A stretch of DNA of 64,000 bases from Rhynchonema sp. JSB1_4 (Eukaryota; Nematoda; Chromadorea; Monhysterida; Xyalidae), in contig JASAMV010000328.1 of NCBI GenBank assembly GCA_030248065.1, positions 1 to 64,000 of the forward strand, in the 5' to 3' direction. The notes beneath the pieces were generated by a model that was given only the letters and a program-made list of their open reading frames with translations, made no database searches and had not been told where the DNA came from. The first letter of the stretch is position 1; the number at the start of each line of letters is the position of its first letter. The position numbers and the translations under genes were made by a program. This document shows positions 32,506-44,029 of the stretch, piece after piece.

Positions 32506-33210
32506 GTTTGGATTCGCCCTTCTGGCAGATTGCGAGCGGCGCCTTCTCGGACTGGTGAGAAGCTGAAAATAATGTTTAGTGGTAATGTAAAAATTGAGGC
32601 AAAAATCCATCTTCAAGACGATATACAATATGTAGCTTTGATCTGTGCAGTTGATGCACAAAAAGACCTCCTTCTAATTTTATTTGGCCCGGGCTTATGG
32701 CGAGGTGCCGCTACACGCGATTTTTGCATGCGCGCATCCGCGGCAGGTAGGCGTGCGGCGCGTCTGTGTGCCCTCTTTGCCGTTACTGACCGGCATCATG
32801 TGTTGCAGGCAGCTGCAGCACATGCACGCGCGCCGCCTGCCGCGCGCTCCCACGGATGTGCCACATGTCTAACCCCTCCGCTGATGCCAGAACCTTTATT
32901 AAAAATAAAGTGCGGAAAACTACCGTAACCCAACAGCAGAACTGACCGTTTTTGGACTGGTCGCACTCCTGATTGGCTCTTGATCGGCTGTTGATGGCAC
33001 GATGATCGAGCTCCCGAGCTGACGATTTGATGCTCGCTGTTGAATTCGAAGTCGTTGAAGTCGGTGGATTGCAAAAAGAAAGAATGAATGAATCTCTGGA
33101 CAACAACCCGTATTTATACCTGCTCGTTTGTCTTAGCTGTTGGAATGGATTACGGTAGGGCACGGTATTCCTGATTTTTTTTGGCCAGTATTGATTGTCG
33201 CGTGGCATAA
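32506..33210. other. Spacer right of the satellite with a GC-rich block and a TACCGTAACC MITE
   Basis: 32690-32880 is GC-rich, with partly self-complementary GGCAGGTAGGCGTGCGGCGC and CGCGCGCCGCCTGCCGCGCG. 32921-33157 is a MITE whose ends are TACCGTAACCCAACAG and GGATTACGGTA. No gene recognised, although several open frames cross the GC-rich block. Confidence 0.5.
32921..33157. mobile_element. 237-bp MITE with TACCGTAACC termini
   Basis: The left end TACCGTAACCCAACAGC and the reverse complement of the right end, TACCGTAATCCATTCCAACA, agree over the first 12 bases with one mismatch, with CAACAG common further in. Same family as 25837 and 63764. Confidence 0.55.
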
Positions 33211-33385
33211 TCTATACTACTAAAACACTATGTGTGTAAAATATGTATGTGGCCCCCTCCCTCGGAAGGGCGGACGGGTCAATTTTCACGGGTAGCTTTG
33301 GGTATGCTAACGGGTCTTCGGGGGGGGGGGGGGCACGGCACGGGCGCGGCGCTGTAGCCGGGCCGTAGGCACGGGTCCCGACTAG
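33211..33385 (+). mobile_element. Miniature non-autonomous Helitron
   Basis: Starts TCTATACTACTAAAACACT after an A, and ends ACTAG before a T, so it obeys the Helitron rules: insertion between A and T, 5' TC, 3' CTRR, no target duplication. Just before the end CGGGCCGT and ACGGGTCCCG form an 8-bp stem with a two-base bulge, the expected terminal hairpin. The centre contains a run of 15 or more G. Only 175 bp, non-coding. Confidence 0.65.
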
Positions 33386-33534
33386 TATTCCAAAAATTAA
33401 AAAACGCCACCCCTGCAGTACTGAACCTGAAGCGATCGTGGCAGAGTCTGGAGTACCAACCCAACCCCTGGACCTACAAGCGCACGTTGAATATGGAGTT
33501 ATACTTGTTCATTTTGGGTTTGTAGACCATGAGG

Positions 33535-35240
33535 ACAAATTTTTGTTGGGATCATATTTGTGATAAAGTTGGCGCCAGCGATTTCGACCAGCGTAAAAGT
33601 TGCCCCCTACATCAAAGGAAGAACTTTCACGCGCTGGTCGAAATTTGTGCTCCAACGCTATCACAAAATATATTTCAACAAAAATTTGTCTACAAGCCCG
33701 AAATGGACAAGTATGACTCCACCTTGAGTCAACAGCGTAAACGAACAGTGAAAAACGAACGTTCGGTGAATCAGTACCGGTCGATAAGCTCAAGTCGATT
33801 CAACTACACTGCCTTTTAACAATCGGTTGTATTATTCAAAGTTTGACGTTCAAAGCCAAATAATCTGAAGGTTGTAGTCTTTGATTCCCTTTGCATCATG
33901 CCAACGTGTGCCTTCTTGCTGTTGGTTCTGTGCACACCAAGTGGTTTCGCTCGTCCAGTCGACTTCCCGTACAAAGGACCACCGGCGTTGGAAAGGTGAC
34001 GATATAGAATGCGCAAGCAAAACACAATTTTTTGAAACTGATATTAGTCCACATGCGTACAATTCCTTTCTGATATTCAGCATGCCGGCAAGGCCGGAAG
34101 CCGTGATGAATCCTCATTTGCAAGGTGTGGTGCATGAGTTTAACCAGAGAAAACACGAATTCGAAACGTTGAGCGCAGAGCTTGATCGAGTAACTGAAAA
34201 GGGCGACGCTTTAGTCGTCGCAGGAAACAATCTTAACGCCGCGTATAAAAAGGGTGAAATGACTCGTGAACAATATCGATCGGCATTCACAGATCTGAGA
34301 AAAGAGCAAGGTTTGTTTGGAATTGAGTTTTTCTCAAATTCTGCATCCGGGAATACTATAATGGAAAATCGGCAGACCCTTCGGGATCCAGGCTTGCGGA
34401 ATCGCCCTTGAGTTTTTTTACACTTGGTTTTGCTTCAGATGACGTAAAGAATGAAGCGAGGCAACTGTGGGCAAAGATGGAACAGCTTGAGACTGAACTG
34501 AACAGTCTGGAGCATCAAATTACCATCCTTCAACAACAGCAACAACAACAAGAACAAGAACTGTTCGACAACTGACTATTTTCCAACTGTCATCAAGCTT
34601 GATTGTGTAGCTCCTTTTTTTCATTTCATTTCGTTCAGGACATATAGCAGATTATTTGGAAACTTACGGTTAGCTTTTGTCGGAACCATTGAGTGATAGA
34701 ACATGTCTAAAATTATTGCGTTACAGTCGTGTGCAGACACGAATTTTTTATTTGATCAGTGTGATCAGGAGATTGTAAAGAACGATTGCTCAAATGTGCG
34801 TAGTAGCTTTATTGTACAACACGTGGCTTTCGCTACTTTGTATGCATAACGACCATAGATTTTCTTGATCATGGTTATGGTCATTATTTTACCAAGCATA
34901 AAAGACGAATAAATTGTAAACTTTGGCAGCGTCATTCATTTTATCAGCAATCTCATTGGGGAAAAGCAATCTGGGAGCTTCCGACTTGGCCCATACCGTA
35001 ACCCTGAAGCGAGTGCACATTCTATGTGCACGCGAAAACTGTACGGACACGAAAGCACTTCGCAGGTTACGGTAGGTCAGGGACGAGAGCTCTCATAGAT
35101 TGCCTTTATGTAATTGTACAGTGATTGAAATAATTTTTTAGCCCTCTAGAGTTGCATTCAAGAAAGCGTTAGCATCAAACGGCTGATTGCCCATCATCAT
35201 GCCAACATCATTGTTCATGTGCGCCTTCTTGCTGTTGGTT
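33535..35240 (+). repeat. Right copy of the segmental duplication flanking the satellite
   Basis: Partner of 24650-26088. It keeps the complete first gene (33898-34575) and the complete first exon of the second gene (35199), both damaged in the left copy. Near its start GCCAGCGATTTCGACCAGCG and CGCGCTGGTCGAAATTTGTG form an imperfect palindrome shared with the left copy. Confidence 0.8.
33898..34575 (+). CDS. Small secreted coiled-coil protein, unknown family (3 exons)
   Basis: Exons 33898-33995, 34081-34310, 34439-34575 join in phases 2 and 1 to 154 residues. A signal peptide (MPTCAFLLLVLCTPSGFA) is followed by RPVDFPYKGPPALE, then MPARPEAVMNPHLQGVVHEF and a long amphipathic charged helix region (LSAELDRVTEKGDALVVAG, YKKGEMTREQYRSAFTDLRK, ARQLWAKMEQLETELNSLEH) that should form a coiled coil, ending in a Gln-rich tail and LFDN. 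There are no cysteines in the mature part. This is the intact member of the local family; the copy at 25039 has lost the helical region. I recognise no homologue. A secreted nematode-specific protein is the safest description. Confidence 0.65.
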
Positions 35241-35750
35241 CTGTGCCAAATAAAGGACGGCTGCACGCGTCGACTTGATTGGCCGCATGGCGAACCTCGA
35301 GAATTGGAAAGGTAGCCATGTTTTGATTCAGTGTTTCACAGTGATGCTTAACATGAACCAAACTTTTCGACGTTGTGGAGTGACGCACCCAGTTGGTGCA
35401 TTCGCACTGTTAGAATAGGCCGGTGACTCTGATGGGCAGATTGTCATGTTGAGCAAATGTGGTGATGTATGGGTGTCGTATACGATGGGCCACTCGGAGA
35501 GCTTTAGAAATTTGCATGGACGAGCGTGACACCGGAACACAGGCTCCTTGAGCGTCCACTTCGTTCCGTTTCGACAAGCTTTCATTACAGAAATCACATT
35601 GACAGGATCGACTTTGTGGTGATCTGCGCGATATAGCCGCTCCTGATACAGCAAAATCGGTTTGTTTTTTCATCTATTTTATTTAATGTTAACTCCAATT
35701 TTTTTAGCAATCTCAGCTCGGGTCAAACAGCTCCGACCGAAGAGAGGTAG
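35199..35750 (+). CDS. Short secreted peptide, paralogue with divergent mature part (2 exons, tentative)
   Basis: Exon 1, 35199-35311, encodes the family signal peptide MPTSLFMCAFLLLVLC and then QIKDGCTRRLDWPHGEPREL, ending at GTAGCC in phase 2 like its siblings. The only nearby phase-compatible acceptor I see is TTTTTTTAG at 35707, giving a short exon 35708-35750 and a product of 51 residues ending APTEER. The first exon is well supported by the three sibling copies; the second is tentative. Confidence 0.42.
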
Positions 35751-38163
35751 CTGCACGTTAGTTGGGATTGGGACCATTCATTTCTATTGTGAAGCTTCAT
35801 CCGCACCAATCAAACGTGTTGAGAAGATTCATTCAATTCCCCAATTGCTGGGGAATTTTGTCTCCGCGATCTACAAACACAGCAACAGACTCCCCATGTT
35901 ATTTTTTTATTTTGAAGAGCGGTTTTTTTTGTTACGGCTTTGCCTTTGGGTCGAGGAAAACGTGAAGAGCTTTTGTTGATTGAGGTATGCACAAACTTGT
36001 CACTTGCGTTCACACCGTAATCCTTATCACAAACCGATATGAATGTTGAACAGTAAATTTGTGGCTGGTGGTTCATGTGGCACGCGGTTCGCTCGCTGTT
36101 TTCCCCTCTTTTGCACGACTTGTCAAATTTCCCAGTCAAACGCAAGAGTTTCATTGTCTCAGAGCTGCTCTGCGAGCGCATCTCATGGCCATGCTCTTCC
36201 CAAACAAAAACAGGTAATATATAGATGACAAAAAAAGATTTGTACACTGTTATTTCCAATCAACGAAAACTGTCATCCTGCTGTGTGAAATGTAATGCAA
36301 AAGAACACCAATGTTTAGGTATATACAACAAAATTGTGCTGGTATCACAATGCCAAACCGTGGGGATGGAAAAATAACAGAGCAAGAAACTGGTTCTATT
36401 CTGTTATTCAGCGAGCGAGGGTTTCGCATCTGCACCTAGCGTAAACATTTAGTGGTCTGGAAAAAATCGTATGAACGAGAAGAACGCAGTTTGTGCGGGT
36501 TTACGCACCTGTGTCATCTTGAGGACAGCTTGTTGTGAAATATTTTTTCATTGAACGGCTTTTTATTGCTTATTTTCCGTCAACTGCGACGGCATGAATA
36601 ACCCCCGTTATTTTCTTTCTTCGGTCATAATTTTACGCGCAATTCTGTACGTTCCTTTCGCCCTGCTACCGACAGCTCATCATTCTGGCGCGCATAACTT
36701 TATTGCGTTTTGGTACGACTGATTGAGAAACTTTGATATACCTATTTTATATAGTTTGTCTTTGACTCCACGATGTGACCCTGAAAGAACGGTTTCGGCC
36801 CTCTCACGCTCCAAGTTGACACAGAATCATTTTGAATAATTGTTTGTTCGATCATAATCTCCGATAACTAGAGATCTTGCAAATGTTCTCTCTTATGACA
36901 AGTTATAATACTGCCTTGAATGAATGCGATGTTTGCGCTCTGAGCACTGTTCGATTTAATTGTTGGCTTGCTCAACAATGTGTCGCTGTGTTTTCTGTGT
37001 CGATATGCTGTATCGTGTGCTGCTCCGTAGGTTTTCGAACGACTTTAGGCACTGGTGGTCCATTTTTGTCTTTTTTTTGGCAGATTAGTTTTGGAATCCG
37101 CCCATTTATTTCAAGTTGAGTCATGTGTGTCCTGCGCATCAACTGTTTTGACTTTCGTCTTTCAAAACTTTTGAAATCGATTTGCGTAATCACACATTCT
37201 TGCGCTTGACTCACGTAACGACTTTGTTTTTATTTGTCCACCCACGAGCCCATAGTCAACCAAAAGGCTCCCAAACCCCCACTTCTTGCCAGACGCAGCC
37301 AAAATTTTCAGAAAAAAGCAACGTTACAGGTTGTTGTTATCTTTGGTGTTGTTTCCAGCCCATCTGGCCATAAATCCTTGAATAAGCAATATCAAAACGC
37401 CGCACTTTTACATCTATAGACCCCCAGGGTTTGGGATATGCTCACGGTATGTCCTTTAGATCCCCAAGGAGAAAAGTCCGAAAATCAATATTCTGCAAGG
37501 TGAACGTTTGTACATAGTCTGAGGTGCTTTTGGTATGCAGAAAATTGGTTTCAGACATGTTTTTTATCTTTATGCGATGACGAGCCATACATCATGTCGG
37601 TGCACCAAACAGTAACAGCAGGTTTGACTTTTGATACCCACTCACATAAAAATTTGTGATCTTCGATGAGTCAGTCCCGGTCCTTATATTCTCACATGAT
37701 GGCACTTTGTAGAACCTGAATTATTCCCGAACTTTCTGGCAGTGCTTACGTATGGTAATCATATTTCCCTTCCGAACAGCATCCTAGTAACAGGCTGACT
37801 GTGCTGTGCAACGTTCAAACCCACGTGTGACTAAAGGAGTAAGGCGTGTACGTATGATAATAAAAAAGAGAATTCACCATCCTGAAAACACTAGTTGTGC
37901 ACCGCCAAGTTTTTTAGGTTGCATACGCCCGACACTAAAGGTGTTTCAGACTGTTTTGAATAGCTTTACTGACGCATATACCTTTCTGAAGTGTCACAGT
38001 TTGTCTCAAACCTATATACGCTTGTCATCTACAGCATGGCTCTCACACCAAAAATGAACCTCGTAAGTTCTTTTTAGACATTTCAACGTTTGTCTCTTTT
38101 GCATTTTCAGTTTCCCAATTTCCAAATTATATTCGACCAATTTTTCGCAAACATTCGTTCAAC
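35751..38163. other. Intergenic, no gene seen
   Basis: 2.4 kb with scattered short open frames. A possible non-coding first exon of the galectin gene ends at the donor CTCGTAAGTT near 38061. I see no other supportable feature. Confidence 0.5.
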
Positions 38164-41021
38164 ATGAGCTACCGTCAATGGGTAAGCTTCCAGCTTTGAA
38201 CACGATCTTTTGAGCTTCCTGACTTTCTAATAGCACGCGATCACATCGCACGCTTCCGAAAACGCCATTTTTTGATCACTTTCAATAAAAATAAAACTAA
38301 ATTTCAAAAATAAGCTCAATATTTTACAGCCAGTGCCGCACAACGCGCGTCTCGAGCGCACAATCGAGACCGGCCAGTTGCTGACCATCAAGGGACGTTT
38401 TGCTGAGTTCGATCCGAAAGAGGACGAAGAGGGATTACGGTAGGTGTACGGTAGTTGGTGTGGTTTGATGTACGTATATGTGGCTGGCTGATGTTTCACA
38501 AGGTAATGACTCACCACAACACACATGAGTTGCATAGCGCGAATCAAACAGAATTGCGACACGATTTTTTCATCTGATGTTTACTCACACTGACGATATC
38601 TTGGTATACATCCTGTCTGTAAACTGTGTCAAAACTGTCCTTGCAAACCCACCTATTTTGTGTGCACCATTCAAATAAATAGAATGTTTTTCGATGTTGT
38701 TTTTATGGAAATTTTTTGAAGGAATATTCTCAAAAAAATAATTTCCACCTTTTCTAGCATGGTTGTGAATTTGTCTGCGTCGGGCGATTGCGAAGACTCG
38801 AACAACATTCCGTTGCACTTGAGCATTCGATTCAAGCAGAAGGAGGCGAGTTCACGGCCAAAAAATAATACCTTTTTGCATTCTGATCACAAACCAAACA
38901 CTGATTTTGTGTCTTTACACGCGTGGCATCAACATTCTATCTCAGGTTGTGCTGAACAATCGTCAGAACGGCGAATGGGGCAAGGAAGAGCGCAAGAAGT
39001 TGCCGTGGAAACCGGGAGAGGAATTCGATCTGCGCATTCGCTGTCATGGTGATCATTTTGAGGTTTGCGTTCGCAATCGCGCAAATTGATCGCATTTCTT
39101 TCAATTTTGTCATTTTCTGAAATCTGCTGAAAAGGCCAAACCCAAGTCTGCCTTCGTCACACTGATACATGCGATAGCCTGATAGCGACCGTTCATGTTC
39201 GGTACACTTGTTGAGATTATGTATAATTACATATATATACATACATGTATGCAATGTATCCATCTCAGATGGTCACTATAAACGGCGTAGACTGTATTCA
39301 TGCGCCCAAGCAGACTCGAAGCTGCGCGATGGGCTGCTTCTCATCGTATGAATAACCCACTGAGCCACAGAACAACCCACCATTTCAGATCATGGTTGAC
39401 CAGAAGGACTGGGCCAAGTTCGATTATCGCCAACCGTTGACCCAAGTGTCGCATATCTTCATCAACGGACCCATCTCACTGGGCGGAGTCGCCTGGGGCG
39501 GAAAATACTACGTTGGTTTCTTTTCGTTATTTCTTTCAAGTTTTATTACAAAAAAATTCAAGTCATGTCCGTTATAATTGATCGCGTGGCTGATGATTTA
39601 TTGACGTCTGGGTGAACAAGTTTGATGTTGGTCAAAATCAATGGTTTCAGTGACTCTCTAAATGCAAACATCCTATGATCCGTCTACTGATATAAACTTT
39701 CCTTAAAAATTATGGGTTACCTGATGTTTCACAACACTTTCAGAACGTTCCGTACGAGACAGGCATCAGCGGTGGGTTCACAGCGGGCAAACGTCTGTTT
39801 GTGACAGGTGCACCAGAAAAGAAGGCCAAACGATTCGCGATCAATTTGGTCAAACATGATGGCACAGTCGCGCTGCACTTCAATCCACGATTCGACGAAA
39901 AGGTATGGTTTTTGATAATGATTGACTTCAGGTGCATATTGTGAAGAAAGTCGATTCGTTTCTGATATTTTGCTTGTACTGTACAGTATGTATGTACATA
40001 CATCCATCAATGTGTCGCACTATAGCTGTAGCGCTGCCCGTATGGTGCTGTGCACCGTAGTACATTTAAATACAAATAGAATTTGGCAGTTTTTCGTTGA
40101 TGTTTCGAGCTGGGAATGCAGTGAAGGCCATATTTAAAATGTTACAAAACGCTGCCAATTGATTCTGGTTTCTGGTCTCGGATGTGAGCGAATTTTACAG
40201 GCGAAAAACTGGCTCTCAAAAAGTTATCAAGTTGCCTGCTCATGTAATTCCGAACTTTGGCGAATTCTGACGATGACAGCCCGTGAACATTTATGCTCGA
40301 GTTGAATCGGACAGCAATCTAAAAAGGACGCGCTGCACAATTCATATTTGACGGACCAAATGAGAAAAATGCTTCAATTTTGCAGAAAGTTGTGCGCAAC
40401 TCGTACGAAAACGGTGGCTGGGGCAACGAAGAACGCGAAGCAGCCGAATTCCCGTTCAAGCCGGACATTATGTTCGATCTGGTCATTGTCAATGAACAGT
40501 ACTCGTATCAGGTATCGTTTAGTGGGTGGGGTGGAGCTGTTGTTTGTGCTTTTTTTAGTTTGTCGCTTCACACAGATTGGCAAGGCACCGTTGGCTTGCT
40601 CCTCGATTTCCCTATTCATCTTATGGGGTATCTTTTGGTGATTGTGGCTGATACCATTTCAAATATGTAAGTTCCTGTATTTTGGTACCGTGTACCAAAT
40701 AATGCCGCGCAGGCTTTTAGTCAAGCTGCGCTTCTGAAATCCAGTTTGCAGCTCACCCGTGTTTCGCAAAGAATACGGCAAACGTCGCTAAAATTAATGA
40801 AGCCAGTCATATGCATATGCGCCTCAAGTCTCGTGCTAATGCTTATACACGGGACATAAATATTTTTCACAAAATATATGAAAATAAGACAAAATATTTT
40901 TTCACAGATCTATGTCAACAACGAGCGTTTCGCCACGTTCGCGCATCGCGTCGATCCGAACACGATTAGTGGCCTGAAAGTGGAAGGCGATGTTGAGCTG
41001 CAGTCAATTCATGTCGCGTAG
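38164..41021 (+). CDS. lec-1: Tandem-repeat galectin, LEC-1 type (8 exons)
   Basis: Galectins are cytosolic or non-classically secreted beta-galactoside-binding lectins. Exons 38164-38181, 38330-38439, 38758-38845, 38946-39062, 39389-39511, 39744-39902, 40386-40511, 40908-41021 join in phase to 284 residues, the size of nematode LEC-1. Two carbohydrate-recognition domains: the first has LHLSIRF...VVLNNRQNGEWGKEER, the second the full signature LHFNPRFDEK...VRNSYENGGWGNEER. The first lacks the HxNPR part, so its binding should differ or be weak; LEC-1 of C. elegans shows the same asymmetry. WGGKYY-NVPYETG joins the domains. There is no signal peptide. Intron 3 starts GCGAGT, not GT; the phase demands this GC-AG intron. 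Whether exon 1 (MSYRQW) is the true start is uncertain. Confidence 0.92.
39300..39378 (-). repeat. tRNA-like sequence in galectin intron 4
   Basis: On the minus strand, TGGCTCAGTGGG matches the A box and GCTTCGAGTCTGC the B box region. GCAG and CTGC close a plausible T-stem. The D-arm is followed by ATTCATACGATGAG, similar to the tRNA-like sequence at 19790 (ATTCATAGGG), which suggests both belong to one tRNA-derived family, not true tRNA genes. Confidence 0.45.
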
Positions 41022-41545
41022 AATAAATTTTCGGGTTTGAAAACTTTTCGGCTTACGACCTGAAAACTTTTTGTAGACTGACCATTTATATTATTTTATG
41101 AAACACAACGTCGTGACAATTAAGTTGGATGACATCATATACAATGCTCTGACGAAACATCTGTCGGGTAGAAATGTAAAATTGGAAAGTTTGTGCTGTG
41201 TGCGTATGAAGCTTTCTGGAAAGCGTGCATTGAGGGGTTATATCCGGCACTAATTTTCTAGTTATTGGAAAGCTTAATTGTAGTACGATGCTCTAAAATG
41301 TTCTGACTGTTTCTTGGTTTTATATCGACCTTCGGAATATTTTGGCTCACCGTCGAACGAAACTATTTTCACTGTCAAAAATACCTTATCATTCTGCACA
41401 TTTTATGTTGCAAAATATCAGCCATTTTTTGCTCTCGGTGCCGAGTTTTACTTTTGTTTGTATTACGTTTTGTAATCCTACTTTATTTACAGCTTTTTGA
41501 GCTTTTAACCAATGCAGTGGCATACAATGCGATGTGAATGATCAT
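41022..41545. other. Spacer between galectin and the Penelope-like element
   Basis: A/T-rich 3' flank of the galectin gene; nothing recognisable up to the first base of the left pseudo-LTR. Confidence 0.5.
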
Positions 41546-42402
41546 AATTGAGATCAAAGATAAAGCAGCATGCATTAGCATTTACGACAAAACAAAAGAT
41601 TTCAATTTCCAGGTCTTAAGATACATTCATTCAGATAGCAACGTCCATAGTCGAACTGGGTATGGGATCTTAAATGCCCAAATCACGCGCTTTGCGCGTA
41701 ATTGCACAGCACAAAACCGCGCAGGGTTCATAAACGTTGCCCGTGACACGATAGCGCACCTCCTCCACAATGGATTTGAAAAGAAATTGGTCACCGAAAG
41801 CTTGCTTTCATTTTTTGAGAACAATCAAAACACTGCTTTGAAATTTGGGTTAAAAACAAAAACTTCAGTGGCTCTGATGGTGTTGCGCATCGTTTCAGGT
41901 TTATAATTCCATTTTCAGTTCATTCCGTCAATCGCGACTAATTAGGCTGCCCCAAAACAACAGCACAACCCAGTTTCATCCAAGTGAACGTCACACTATC
42001 GTCAAAATCCATTTCTACATCGGGACCAACATCTGGTTGTATTGATTTAGGTTGTATCATTTGCGTTTTCCCATTCATTATGAAAGAATTATTCGTTACT
42101 TTGTCACAGATTTGTGGCTCATCTACTGATGAGACCCCGGCCGCAAATCTGGTAAAGTTCCTGTCTAGACAAGGGGTCGAAACAGGACTTTATCACAAAA
42201 TATGAATTTCCAGTTCCACCAAACGCGTGCCTCGATGCCAAAAAAGCTCCCCAAACAGAAGAAGCCGAGCTTCAATCCGAACAACAACCCGTTGCTCAAA
42301 GGCACCAACTTCAAATCAGCGATCTTGTCGTCATCAAAAGCAGTCAAACAAGAGAAAATCAACCAGGTACACTCACTTTTTGATTGAAAGCCAATATTAT
42401 TA
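41546..42402 (+). repeat. Left pseudo-LTR of the Penelope-like element
   Basis: Identical by eye to 46596-47452. It contains the last 120 codons of the RT-thumb frame (to the stop at 41904-41906), 3' UTR, the hammerhead-like core at 42126-42183 and ORF1 exon 1 (42202-42366). Confidence 0.92.
42126..42183 (+). ncRNA. Hammerhead ribozyme-like core in the left pLTR
   Basis: CTGATGAG (42126-42133) and CGAAAC (42178-42183) enclose a perfect stem II, GACCCC with GGGGTC, with a 34-nt loop. Penelope-like elements are known to carry hammerhead motifs in their pLTRs, at about this place. I could not identify stems I and III or the cleavage site; CTCATC upstream could also pair with GATGAG of the core. 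The second copy is at 47176-47233. Confidence 0.45.
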
Positions 42403-43651
42403 GGTAACCACCTCTTCTTTCTTTGCTGAGTGGAGGGTCTCTCTCCCTCGAAAGTTTGAAAGTGGCAGAAAAATGAATTCACAATATGACATGCGTTCGA
42501 AAACACCAAATAAAAATGACAACCAAAAAACCACCTTTTTGACCATTTCCGATTTTTCGCTTATTTTACAAGCCTAGCGCATCATATTGGTCTACTAAAT
42601 CACTGTATTACCTCTACCACTTGATGATGACTTCGCAGCGCCTTCGGGCACCTTGCCTTCGGGCAGTTACCGTCGGTTTTCCGACACGGCCGTATGGCCA
42701 GCTACCTAACCCAACTTGTGTTGGGTGATCCGTATGGATCAGTTACCTCACCCCGTATGGGGTAAAAATCAACACAAATATCAATCGATGCTTTATTGAC
42801 ATTCTTGCTGATTTTTCGTTCTCCTCATTTCTTTTCGTTCACACATTTTTAGTTTCTCTCTAACTAGCCAAAATACATTCTAGGCCAAAGCAGCAAAGAG
42901 TGCATCAAAGCCAAAGAACTTTTCTGATAAAAACAACCCTATTTCACAGTCCCAGGCGACCTCACCTGACAGTCTTCTGAAACGCGTTGAATTATTGGAA
43001 CAAGGGCAGCACGAGCAAGCCCAAGGCATACACAATCTCGCTCAGGGTCAGAAGACTCTGAACAAGAAATTTGATGGCCTGGACAAGGACCGCCGTGTTC
43101 TGCGTCTGAGAATTTGGAACATTCCTCCAAAATTCGACGAGTCCTATGACGAATTATTCCGAAAAATCTGTATCGAAGGACTGCTCATCACACCAGACGA
43201 ATTCAGTCAAATCCGTGTGGCCCGTATCCAACTGGAGGAGGCCGGCAAATGCATGATGGTGCAGTTCGTTGATTTCAGATCCAAAAGTAAGGTGCTTACG
43301 TCCACCAAGAATCTAGCCGGAAATCCGTACAAATTGCCGGAATGCGCCAAACCTATCTCAATCGATCAGGATTTGATTCCCGAACAGGTCGCACAAAAAA
43401 GCAATATGATGAAGTTTCGTGCAAAAATGATAAAGGCAGGATTCCCAAAGGACAAAATCAAAGTGAAGGGGTTCGACAAACTGCAAGTCGACATCGGTGA
43501 CGGTTCCGGTCCGGTGACCGCCAACTGGAAAAAGTTCGAGGCTCACTTCCGAAAACATCTACAACAAAATGATGCGACGGCTGATGACGCGGCTGAACAA
43601 AGTACATCGGGCGCTGATCAAAACGACACCATAAACATGGAGTCGGAATGA
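42202..43651 (+). CDS. Penelope-like element ORF1: coiled-coil plus RRM-like RNA-binding protein (2 exons)
   Basis: Exon 1, 42202-42366, encodes a basic segment (MPKKLPKQKKPSFNPNN) and ends at CAG|GTACAC. Exon 2, 42884-43651, starts after TTCTAG. The phase-0 joint is exact, giving 310 residues. Parts: Lys-rich N-terminus; a heptad-like LLKRVELLEQGQHEQAQGIH...LDKDRR coiled coil; then VLRLRIWNIPPKFDESYDEL and AGKCMMVQFVDFRSKSKVL, the pattern of the RRM in L1-type ORF1 proteins; then a basic C-terminal domain and an acidic tail. It probably packages the element RNA. Retaining an intron is a known peculiarity of Penelope-like elements. The intron holds a seven-hairpin array. Confidence 0.75.
42640..42763 (+). 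repeat. Array of seven consecutive perfect hairpins, all with 4-nt loops
   Basis: In order: GCC-TTCG-GGC (42640-42649), GCC-TTCG-GGC (42655-42664), GTCGG-TTTT-CCGAC (42672-42685), GGCC-GTAT-GGCC (42688-42699), ACCCAAC-TTGT-GTTGGGT (42709-42726), GATCC-GTAT-GGATC (42727-42740), ACCCC-GTAT-GGGGT (42750-42763). Spacers of 0-9 nt include AGTTACC, AGCTACCTA and AGTTACCTC. The stems differ in sequence, so the structure, not the sequence, is repeated. Lies in the ORF1 intron. Confidence 0.9.
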
Positions 43652-44029
43652 TTTATGAATGATTTTGGATTCGAAATAGCATTGCTATTCCTTTGTTTAG
43701 GATGAATATTTAGTTTGCATCTAATACGTGTTTGTTTTGAGTTGAATTAATTGTTGATAAAAAACTCAGTACTTGTGATGTGTTATTGGGTTATATTTTT
43801 CATGTTTGACCAAATATGATGCGTTAGGTCCATAAAACATATAATTTGAATCAATAATTAGCAAAACGATATCTTTCTTATACATTCGGTCAAACCACAT
43901 ATTTCAAGCTGTAAACAGCGGTGCACCTTCGATCTTGTGTTACAACTCTCCCAGTGGAGTTGGGCCACATGCGAGATGCATGACAGGAACCAGCCGTTTT
44001 TACGGTTACTGCCGCAGGTGGGTCCTTAA

